Positions 1 to 10,600 of a stretch of DNA of 64,000 nt are shown here, in pieces. The stretch's first letter is position 1, and the number at the start of each line of letters is the position of its first letter. This DNA is from Metarhizium brunneum. Its lineage: Eukaryota; Ascomycota; Sordariomycetes; Hypocreales; Clavicipitaceae. A program made the translations under genes and the position numbers. The stretch is taken from assembly GCF_013426205.1 (NCBI RefSeq), contig NC_089426.1:248001-312000 (forward strand), written 5' to 3'. Under the pieces are notes generated by a model. That model was not told the origin of the DNA. It made no database searches and was given only the letters and a program-made list of their open reading frames with translations.

Positions 1-175
1 TGGAAACCTGCAAGCAATAATGTCAACGGTATCCCAAACGAAACAGGTCACTACAGGGTAGGACGCAGTGGCATGCACAACATCAACCAGTCCAGTCAAC
101 TGTCGCCAAGTAGGCCAAAAAGTAGCATGTTCATCTATACTCTACGCTGTCTAGCATGTCATGTCGCATCGCACC

Positions 176-878
176 TTATGAGATGACCTTCAACGTCTCG
201 GAAAACGGAAGCTTCCCAGGCGTGGCAGGGTGCTCGGTAGCCTCATCGCCATAGTTCAAGTGCGCCTTCAGCTTGTAGTCCTCGGGAACGCCGGCAAACT
301 TCTTAATCGCAGCCTCGACAGGGGGAATAGCATTGAGATGCTGCAAGTTGGCACCGAGTCCCTCCAAGGAGAGAGCGGTCCAGACCAGAATCTGGTGCAT
401 GCCGTTGGCATGGTCGCCGAACTCGGCAAACATGTGCGCGGCCGACTTGTGCGTCTCTCCGGATTCCTTGATTGTGTTTCCAGACTCCCAGAACAAGATC
501 TTGTCACCTGTCAGCATGCTTTATCGAAATATTCGCGCCAGACGAAAAAAAAAGAAAACGTACAGATCCATAAGCGCTCTTGAAGAGCTGAAACTTGGGG
601 CTCATGGCGTTCCAGACATCTTCACTGATGCCCTTCAACACCGGCTCGGCTGCGGCAATGATGGTGTCCCAGAATTGCTTGTGTTTGGGTCCGGTAATCA
701 GGGTAATGCGGACGGGCTGGGTGTTGTAGGAAGACGGCGCGAAAGAGAGGACCTTTTGGATGATTTCTTGAACGCGGGCGTCGGACACGCTGCTGGTTCC
801 CTTGAGGGGATATACGGAACGGCGGTGGCTGGCGGCGGCGAGCCACTGATCGGCGCTGACGTTGGCAACTGAACCCAT
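176..878 (-). CDS. Nitroreductase family protein (fungal Frm2/Hbn1 type)
   Basis: Two exons, 564-878 and 176-499, around a 64-bp intron (minus-strand donor GTACGT at 563, acceptor AAG at 500), encode 212 aa, the usual length of single-domain fungal nitroreductases. Near the N-terminus SHRRSVYPL and FAPSSYNTQPVR are the FMN-binding segments of the family, and the ILVWTALSLEGLGANLQHLN stretch near the C-terminus is the conserved flavin-pocket helix. The splice restores the expected junction AYGS-ILFWES. Members are FMN-dependent NAD(P)H oxidoreductases linked to stress or lipid signalling in yeast; the true substrate is unknown. There is no targeting signal, so it is probably cytosolic. The start ATG at 878 is the first in frame, and a TATATAA-like box lies about 100 bp upstream. 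It is not obviously tied to the cluster further right. Confidence 0.85.
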
Positions 879-2150
879 TTTGTTCGGGGGATGGATGACG
901 TTTGGATGGTGGGAATGGTAGCTTGTGGAATTGGATAATGTGATGGTCGGAGCAGAACAAAGGTGTAGGAGCTTCTTGAGGTATTATATAGCTGTTCCCC
1001 TCACGCCGCCAATGGCCTGCCCCGTTTCCCGACCGACACTGCAACGCGAGCCATCTTGTCAGCATTGGTCATGCCGCGAGACGGCGCGATTAGCGTATTA
1101 TTAATTTAGAGTTTCCCGAATCTGTGTGGCTCAAGGGGAAGCAACCGGCAACGTCGATGCGCAAACCAATCGGGGTCCAAGTGGTATCGGATGGCTGCTC
1201 GAGTCAGGGGCCCATGTCGCCATCGATGGCCACATGCACTTTGTTTTGGAAACCCTCTTGGTAATGGACGAGTTGACCAAGAGCTATCTGGAGGCGTCCG
1301 TATCTTGACTGGGCTGGCAGAGGAGCCGGAACCCGGGCTGAGGCTTCCCAACGTCAGCAGCAGCACACGACCAGCACCTGTACCACATGCAGCTTACCAA
1401 GCTATTTGAAACCATATGCAGACATTGAACTAATGGCAGTGGAGACTTGGATGATCAGATCCGTTGGCACCATCGGTTGACAGCTTCGAACCCGTGGATC
1501 AAGAGATGCCCCGCATTTTGTGGGCTATAAAATACCGCACCATCGTGCTGATCATACATGATGTCCTGCCAAAAGCCATGTCATCCGAGCGCGCGGCTGT
1601 TGGAACGCTTTGCTCATTATCAACCCAGATTGTGTCGTGGCTGAGCCAAGTAAAGGGGGACGCGTGCTAGGAATTGGGGGCAACATTGAAGTCCACAACG
1701 AATTGATCGCTCGGCCAATGGAAAACATTAAACTATGGGTCATGCCGCGCGGTTATTAGAAAGCACCAGCACCGGTGGCTCCTGCCGCTTCAGGCTGAAT
1801 CATTTGGGTGCCGCGCGCCATAGTAGTCGTGCCCCTATTCCGTCAACGCATCGACGTTTTACCTCGACCAATTTAAGCCTCCAGATCCACATGTTGCCGA
1901 ACGCAGCACCGTCCAATTATAGAAGGCTCAACTAGATGCAAAGCAGGGATGGCAAAATCGTGCTCTATTCTGATACTCTTGCAAGGTCTTAAGGAAAAGG
2001 CCAGAGGAAGAAGGTGCGGAGGGCTTTGCGTCCGCACGTGAGGCCGTTTGGCCAACGTGATCACGTGAGACCCTCAACCCAACCACCCTCCGTCGCGGGT
2101 AGATGCAGGACGCGACAAAGTATTCACGACTCAGCAACCTATTTTTAACT
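879..2150. other. Intergenic, no gene recognised
   Basis: Promoter side of the nitroreductase and 3' side of the tyrosinase. Only short overlapping open frames on both strands and no recognisable protein motif. Confidence 0.6.
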
Positions 2151-4958
2151 CTACAGCTCAGCACTGTCCCAGTCAAACTCCTTGGCCTCGTACTCGCCAA
2201 ATCTCGGCACTCCCTCCAGGCCACCCTCCAGCTGGTTGGCCCCAAGCAGCAGCGTAACGCACAAGTCCTTGACCGCATCACTGGGGACCTTGGCCCCCGT
2301 GTTGAGCACCACAACCCACTGCAGCTTCTCTCTAAAGTGGTCCATGGCCTCTTCGTGCGTGCCGCGGTGCTCGACGGGCACGGAACGCGTGAGCGGGATC
2401 TGCGCACGCGAGAGGATGCCGTCGCTCGCCTGCTCCCGGCAGTTGGAGCAGCCCGTCGAGCCCTGATAGTTGGTCAGGGGCGCAGAGAATGTGTGGACGC
2501 TGCCCACGAGATGGCGCTGTTGATGGTACGGGACGTTGCGCTCGAGCGGGCCGAGGAAGAAGTGCAGCGCGTACGACAGGCCGCCAAAGGCATACCTGGG
2601 GACCCAAGTGTCAGTGGACAAGAGAAGAGAAGGAGGCCAACGCTTTATTTGACGGCACGTACCGGTTGTAGACGACGTTGATGATGGGATCCACGTCCTT
2701 TTGGTTGGGGAATCGAAAGTTGGGTTGTGCCGGACCGTACAGGCTGTTGATGTATTTGTTGCGCCTCTCCGGCACAACTTGTCCCTCGCCATCGGTAATA
2801 TGTTTTACATCGTCGTACGTATAACCGAGGCGGCCCGCAACGCGCACGCCATTCGAGTCGAAGAAGTCGTGGGTGGAACGGCGAAAGGGCACGAGGTCCG
2901 TCAGCGCGTCGTCGTCATGCCGTACCCGCATCGAGGTACCTGTCCGATTCAACTGGCTCGAAGCGTCAAACCAGCTGCCGGGGTTGATGGTTTGCCACAG
3001 GTAAAGAAGCCGATCGACGTTGCAGTGGTGCAGCCAGAAGACGGGGTCGAATGCCGCCACAGGGACGGAGCTCATGTGCCCACAGCCCCTGACGAGGTCA
3101 CTACCGCCAATGTAGTCCTGTTCAAAAGGTTCGAGACTTTGGTCAGCACACGGAGGAGCTTGGACGAGATGGAAAGCCTCACGTGGACACTGTTATGGAT
3201 AGACTCCAGAGAGAGGTATCCCTTGGCCTCGACTTCATCTTCGGGCTCATGCTTGGTGGAAGCAAAATGCTCATATTGAGTCGAGTAGCGATGTGTCAGT
3301 AGGCGAAAGATGCCGTCCTTGATCGTGACGGTATTTTGGAGCAGTCGGGGTCCCTGGAGCGCCGACGCCACCTTGTTGGCATCCGAGTGCCCCTGGCGCC
3401 AATTATTGTCGTAGTAGCTGACGGCGTGGCGGCTGGTGCCAATGCATAAATCCCACTGGCATCTGTGTCAGCAGAAATCGATTGTCTTGGATCCCGCGTC
3501 TCCTCGGGTGGTCATTGATGCTTACCGGGCCTGCTCCGTTGCCGTCGATGCGGTAGTCGCCATAGTGAGGGTCACCCATACGCCGCCCTCCGGGCATCTG
3601 GAATCGGTACATGGGGTTCGCAACCTCCTTCATCGTGCCGTCGGTATCCAAGATGCTGATCTTCTCGTTGCTCACTAGGCCAGGCAGACTCGGCTGGCGA
3701 GCCCAATCCCAGTATGGCAAGCGCCAGCGCTTCGCAGCCGAAACCCATCCGTCAAGATCGTCACTGCGAGTCTTGGCCTCTTCCATCATGAGGTCGCTGA
3801 CTCTCCACTATACAGGCCATTAGCTTGGCCGGCATGGAGTGCGCAAGAGGTCAACCGGTACTACCAACCTCGAATAACATCAAGTACGCGCGGTGCCAGG
3901 TGGGAAACACAAACTTGTTGTGCGGGCAGTAGTTGCCGCCTTGGCCCTTGTCCTTCTGCTCTTCCATATCCGGACTGTCGTATGGGATTGGCTCTCTGCC
4001 CATGTTCCATGACACATTGGGCGGCGAGCCGTGGATGCCAGCGATGCGGAAGTAGGAGAGTTGATCCTCTAGACCAAGGCGCTGGAACTTGGCCATTGCT
4101 GGAATGAAGAGCGACAGTTCGAGTTTTGCGTCTTTGCTGGCCTGGGGCTCCTGCGCCTCCGCGAACCACTCGTGGACGTTGCGCCGGAGAGGAATCTCTT
4201 TGGCCGGGTGCCAGTCAATAGGCGTGATGGGCACAGCGTCTGCATCTGGAGTCAGAACCCTTCTTCTCATCAAGTCGTCACGCGCGTACCTTCATCATTC
4301 CCGACGTCAATGACGAGGTGCCCATGTCTTGCATACGTTGCCCACTCCAAGAACCGGGCGCAGAGCCGAACCGCAATCACATTGCCCTCCTATGTCCATG
4401 GTCAGTCAGTGTCCGAAACGAACCATTAGACGTCAATACGAATTCACCTCGAGCCACTTGAGGATATCACGCGTCTTGTCAAACGTCTCGCCATGTAGCC
4501 AGGTGTACTCTTTGGAAGCGAGTTTATTTTTGTGGCTCACGGAGACAAGCTCGATGCCGGTGTGAGTCTTTCTGGGATTTGTCGACGATTCGTTCTCAAG
4601 GATGGCCAGCTCAAACCAGGACCAATTGCCTTTTGCAATATTGCTGACGAAGCCTTGATCGCGCGACTCGGCGAAAAGTTTGACCCCGCGGATCCTACGA
4701 ATTGTCTGGGTGCTGAGTGGCTACGAGGGGCGGTCATTTTCATGTATCGTAAGTAGTAGATTGGTAGAGTAAGAAACGAACCTGCGACTTGAACCAGGTC
4801 TTGGTATGTATATTCGCGTTTTTTGCTATAACTCTATCCTCGGCCTCATGCTTGATCACGTAACGGTTGTTGGGAATAGCCGAGCCTTTAGATGGCAAGG
4901 GCTGGAGGGCCTCGACGTCTTTTCTGGTGAGATGCTTAAGGCGATTATGGACACTCAT
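2151..4958 (-). CDS. Tyrosinase / polyphenol oxidase, intracellular type
   Basis: Eight exons on the minus strand: 4782-4958, 4448-4705, 4290-4389, 3869-4245, 3526-3807, 3183-3455, 2663-3117 and 2151-2595. All phases join cleanly to give 788 aa. Copper site A: GIHGSP, the thioether-type YCPH, and FPTWHRAYL. Copper site B: IHNSVH and FDPVFWLHHCNVDR. PWDLCIGTSRH marks the middle of the catalytic domain and is rebuilt only by splicing intron 5. A C-terminal extension carries GCSNC (CXXC), typical of latent fungal tyrosinases whose tail shields the copper site. The enzyme would oxidise monophenols to o-quinones for melanin or cuticle-type pigments. No signal peptide is seen. An upstream in-frame ATG at 5009 exists, but the ATG at 4958 has the better context (AAAATG). 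Intron 3 is only 44 bp and is the least certain boundary. Confidence 0.88.
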
Positions 4959-7612
4959 TTTGACGATTGTCCGAGGTGATAGATGGGGTATTGGGCTTGC
5001 TTGGAACAATTGATGGGATCTCGATTATTTTCTGAACTTGATGGTGTATTGGGAAAAAAAAAGTCTTTGGTATGAGGCAAAGCTGCCTTTATATACGTGC
5101 GAGACTGAGCGTTTTAGATTCTGCTGCTTCGGCTTCACCATGCCTCGCTGATGACAGCAGCCCTACCTATCCATGCTTTGACAGTGCCGCTTGTGTTGCC
5201 GTCGTAAACACCACCTTCCGCCGAACAGCAAAAGTGAGCCAGTTATTGGGTATCCATTACCGATCTGACTCGAGGTTTGTGATACTCGTGGGTAAGAAGA
5301 TCAGCTCGCTTAAGGACATGACGGCTGAAAACTGGGCAGAAGTTTAGATCTGTCACCAGGCGATACAATTTCCATTGGCCCAAGCCGTTGACAGCCGGTC
5401 AAGGAGTGGTCGGCACGTATGCTGACCATCGTGCCAGCTCTGAAGTAAGCGCCGGGATTATATGCCCATTGGCGGTTCTGCATAATAACTTCACAGGATG
5501 ATGGCTATATCATTGGTGAAGCTTGCAGTTTCTCTGCGTAGCGTCAGGCCATGACTGCTTGAAGGCGAGCAGCATGGTGCCAGGAGTTTGACCTGTCAAA
5601 TTCGATGCTGGCTGACGATGTGCGACGAGATGTCAACGGTACGATGAACCGAGGACGTTGTAGGCTCAACCCACCGGCTGTTGTTTGGCGCCTCCCCGGA
5701 GGCCATCACATTGATGCGGCTGTGCAGCATGTCTCGGACTCATCCAGTGGCTCTTGCGTGTTTCCGGAGAAGCGGGCAGCACCGAGTCAATCGGAAGCAC
5801 CGACTGGAGTCAAGCCGCAGCATCGAGTCAAGCCGCAGGGTGGCTATGGTCCCGTTTCTTCGGGCAATGTGCCATTGTCCGCTCCCGGGACGCCAGGTCC
5901 GGTATCTCAGACTTCGGGGGAACACGGGCCGGACATTTGATTCAACATTGATTGGGGTTTCGGCAACCTGCCAAGCGAGGATAAAGGTATGATATCGGAG
6001 AATAGGAAGCCGAGCGCACGCAGCTACGCCCTAGGCGCTCGTCTATGATGCATATCGTGTCTGGTCGAGACTCAGTTAGGTGAAGCTGCACAAGAGCTGC
6101 ATCATCTGCGAGGAGAGCTCAACACAACTTCAGCCGCGTTCCGGGTTGTGCGCCATGGCTGTTCAAGGTTGACAGGTCAACTATTGGACTGACTACACTT
6201 TTAGAGTAAGCCACCCGCAGGTCCAACACATAGAGGTCGATCAAGGCAGGCATGTACGGAGTAATGTTACCCAATCGCTCTCCTTGGATGCCCAACAAAG
6301 GCAGACAACGTCCTGAAACCCGCGTGGACCAGTCAGTTGACCTTACAAATGATGCTCAAACGACCTCTGCGGCGAAATTGCGCCTAACGGTGTCGCTACG
6401 GTTCCAGCCTTCTTTAGCTACACCTAGATATCGTGGACAAGTCGACTGATCTACCATGATTTCTCCCACTCCCACTAGGCGTCATATTTGTGAAGGTGCA
6501 TTTAAAATAGCAAAAGCATGAATTGACGCGTGTTTTTGTATCCGATGCCGAGTTTGCTGGGATACGCAAAGCATGGTCAGGTATGTGCTTTGAGTGGACA
6601 AAGCAACACCACATCCGTCAGCAATGAGCTGTCACATTTTGAGGCATCTTGTAGCACTGCTTTGTCCCGTGCGCAAGGTATCATGGATGGTGACAGCCAC
6701 ACCGTCTTGGAAGTATCTGTGACAAGGGATGGTGTATAAGATGTATAGGGGCTTGGATTAAGTTCATGTTCATGTAATAATTCGCTTGAATATAAAGGTC
6801 CTTGGTTTTATCGAAGCTTCAAGGGTGGATGACCCTTGTTTATATCACAAAGCCGTGAGCAAGCGAGCCTGGAAGTCCAAGGTGTCAATTAGGTCTCGAG
6901 CCCTTGTGTGACTATCGTCAGGTTCGAGCGTCGGCCCGTGCCTTGACGTGACCTCCGTGAAACAATATTCCATCAAGTCATGACAATAAATCATGTTGAA
7001 TCGACTGTGCCGTCTATTTAGGAATATTGGATTGCATGTTTCTGAGAAACAGCACAAATAGTACATGAGGCTTTGCGGCGGCTTCGATGTTCGAATCAAA
7101 AAGGCTATCACACAGCAGAAGGAGTCAGCTCAATATCATTGCCGCCGCGAGGTTCGATCCCACTTGTCCGCCCGCCTCTTCTCTATCATTTCCGCCCTCA
7201 GTGCGATGATGTTGTGCCCCTTGCCGTTTTACTCTCTGTGACCGCGACCATTACCACTTCGACAATTGTCGTCCTCGTGCTTCCGTCTGTCACACGGCCA
7301 AGACCAGAACAAAGGCAGCGACCACAAAGGTTACATGGCAACAAAGAAAGCTATCATGAGGACCAGGAGCCGGACCTTGTCGAGGGCTGCCTCAGGCCTC
7401 GAGGGCTCACTACCTTCTTGTATTTCTAGAGGCCTCTGACCCCTCAAGGCGTCTTGAAAAACCGAGGATCAGCTTCTAATACCCAGAGTTGATTATTGAA
7501 TTAATATTTGAACACACATCCAAGCCCTGCCGACCACACTTGTCGCACCGTCTCAACCCTTGATCTTGTCTGAAGCTTGGGAAACGTCTTTCTCAGTGTA
7601 CGTGTCAAAGAA
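4959..7612. other. Gene-free stretch
   Basis: No convincing coding region. It holds an 18-bp direct repeat (GAGTCAAGCCGCAG core, at about 5806-5820 and 5824-5838) and an old LTR copy at 6718-6964. The remainder serves as promoter for the tyrosinase on one side and the receptor gene on the other. Confidence 0.6.
6718..6964 (+). repeat. Diverged solo LTR-like copy (same family as 48556 and 53514)
   Basis: Begins TGTGACAAGGG, then has GGGCTTGGA, AAAGGTCCTTGGTTTT, TTTATA and GCCCTTGTGT in the same order as the two clean solo LTRs, and ends near CCGTGAAACA. The flanking 5-mers (GTATC and ATATT) do not match, so it is an old, mutated insertion or its ends are wrongly placed. Confidence 0.5.
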
Positions 7613-10600
7613 ATGGCTCCCCAACTTCTGCAGCACAATGATTACACTGTGGGCTGGATCTGCGGTCTGTGGCAGGAGCAAACTGCCGCCAAAGCCATGT
7701 TGGACTGCATTCACAAGGATCTGCCACAGCCTCAGAGCGACAAGAACACGTATACCTTGGGAACTATTGCGAAGTACAACGTTGTCATAGCCTGCTTGCC
7801 TTGCGGAGAAGCTACCCACGATGCAGCAGCAGCAGCTAGCTCAGCCTGGATGGTAACCACCTTTCCATCCATCAGGTTTGGCTTGATGGTTGGTATGGGG
7901 GTAGGGATTCCTCCCAAAGTTCGTCTGGGAGATGTGGTGGTCAGTTTGCCCATAGACCAGTTTCCCGGAGTGGTTCAATGGGACATGGGTACGGCCCAAC
8001 AAGACGGCTTCGAGAGAACCGGATCGCTCAACAATCCGCCTACTTTACTACTCAGAGCTATATCGAAATTAAGGAGGGACCACGACCTGGAGGGCTCCAG
8101 GATACCCGCGTTTCTTGAAGAACTGAAGACGAAATGGCCCGACATGACAAAAGGATACCTGAAACCTTACTACAACGATGCAGACTGCAACCATTTTAAG
8201 TATAATGATCAAAACATGGAAGAAGAAAAATCCTGCTCATTTTGTAATCTGGAGGAATCACTATCCAGAGAGCGCAGGGATATGCGTATTCATTATGGTC
8301 TGATTGTATCGGGTAACGAGATCATCGAGGACGCTCTGTCCAGAGATAAATTGAATAGGAGTCTTGGTGGCAATCTTCTATGTGTGGAAATGGAAGCAGC
8401 TGGACTGATGAATAACTTCCCATGTCTGGTGATTCGGGGAATTTGCGACTACGCTGACTGGCCTAGAAATAAAGTGTGGCAGAGGCATGCCGCCACTGTG
8501 GCCGCGGCATTTGCAAAGGAACTTCTAGGATATGTCCAACCGTACGAGGTTGACAGAGAGCCACCGGTATGGGAGATTGTGGGCCAAGGTTAGTAATCTG
8601 TCAACTTGGATGGATAACGTTGATCTCGATACTAGCATTCTAATGCTTCTTTAGCCCTAGAAACGTCAAGGACAACTGAGGATAAAGTGACGAACCTGGA
8701 TAGACAGGAGCACTTCCAAGTCCTCGAATCGATAACGGCATTGAGTTTTGGTCCTCAACAAAACGACAACCTTCAGAAGCGCCGGGCGGGAACCGGGAAA
8801 TGGCTTCTTGACTCGGACAAGTTTCGGCGGTGGATCAATGGAAGCAACCAGACCTTGTTCTGTCCAGGCATTCCCGGGGCGGGTAAGACGACGCTTTCAG
8901 CCATGGTTATCGACCATCTTGAAAAGTCTTTACAGGGTGATACTACAATTGGATTGGCTTACATCTATTTCAACTTTCGGTCCGACTATAAAGCTGGAGA
9001 CTTGGTCAAAAATCTGCTGAAACAGTTGAGTCAACCGTTTTCAGCATTGCCAGACGCCGTGAAGGGCCTATACAAACGACACAAAGATAAAGTACCGGGT
9101 CCGGATTACCCAGAAATATTAGAAACCCTTCAGTCGGTGGCAACCATGTATTCAAAACTCTTTCTTGTGGTAGACGCCCTTGATGAATGCCCGACGTCCG
9201 ATTGTTGCCGAGACACGTTTATTTCGGAAATACTGGCCCTTCAGGCCGCGACTGGGGCCAATATCTTTGCAACATCACGGCATGTCCCAGAAATTACAGA
9301 GAAGTTCATGGGAGCCCTATCGTTAGAGATCCGAGCTAATGATGGGGATGTACGGAAATACGTAGAGGACCACATTTCGGACATGGAGTTCCCGGTTGAC
9401 ACCGGCCTCAGCGAGACTATCAAGACTGTCATTGTAGAAGCAGTCGATGGCAGGTACGTGACTTCGAGGAACACAAAGGAAATCATTGACTGAAATGCGA
9501 GTAGGTTTCTACTAGCGCAGCTCTATCTTCAATCCCTTGCGGATACCATTAATCCAGCCCAAATGAAAAGGACATTAAACGAGTTTCGAGACCGCCACAA
9601 AAGAACAGGTGAGGAGGAGAAAGACGACATATTGTATAAGGCGTACAATGACGCCATGATTCGAATCAACAAGCAGGAGCCTTATTGCAAAAAGCTTGCA
9701 AAGAGGACTATATCATGGATCAGCTGCGCAAAGAGGCCACTCAAGACCAAGGAGCTCCAAGTTGCCCTTGCCGTGAACGCCGACGACACTCCGATTAACC
9801 AAGAAAACTACACGCCGATCGAGTTCATGGTCTATGTATGCGGTGGACTGGTGACGGTGGATGAAAAGAGCAACATAATCCGCCTAGTTCACCATACCAC
9901 ACAGGAGTACTTGGAGCAATATCTCGGCGATTGGGTTCCTGCTGCACAAGAGGACATTGCAACAACTTGCCTTAGATATCTTTCATCCGATGTCTTTGAT
10001 GAGGATTTCTGCCCATCCGAAAGGTCACTGAGGTCTAAATTAGACCTAAATCCATTTTACGACTACGCAGCACGAAACTGGGGTCATCATGTTCGCGTAG
10101 CTCCAAAGGTGGACGACAGACAAGTCTTGAAATTTTTAAGAAATGAAGCCAAAGTGCGCGGTGCGCACCAGGCGATGTATCCTTCGGATTATTGGATATA
10201 TGATGCCTATTCGGAAGAAAACCAAGACGATTCGAGAAAAGTGACGGGACTGCACCTAGCCGCTGATTTTGGGCTTGAAAAGATGACAAGGCTCCTGCTC
10301 GAAGAAAAACAAAACCCGCATCTTTGGGATATATTCGACATGTCTCCATTATGTTATGCCGTAAGGAGCGGGCATAAAGGAGTAGTTAGTCTCCTACTTG
10401 CCACAAAGGGTAGCTGCCCAAATCTCAACATTACAGACCAGCGAATGGTACTATCAGGGACTAGAGAGTCTGGGGAAAAGGAATCGGCCGAGACGCTTTT
10501 TGTCGTGTCCGCTCGTTACCCAGAGGTAAGGAATAGTTTCCTCCAACAAAACATACTGTCATTGGCTGCCGAATACGGACACAAGGAAGTGGTTGATGTC

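Noticed and set aside
333..872. 179-residue plus-strand frame opposite the nitroreductase
   Set aside because: The minus strand has a coherent spliced nitroreductase; the plus frame shows no family features.
7140..7175. tRNA-like B box (GAGGTTCGATCCC)
   Set aside because: No matching A box, acceptor stem or anticodon arm could be folded around it.
9921..9930. TCGGCGATTG in the receptor gene as a motif copy
   Set aside because: Only 8 of 10 bases and inside coding sequence; TCGGCGA alone is expected several times by chance. TCGGCGTCTT within the small secreted gene near 50140 was set aside for the same reason.
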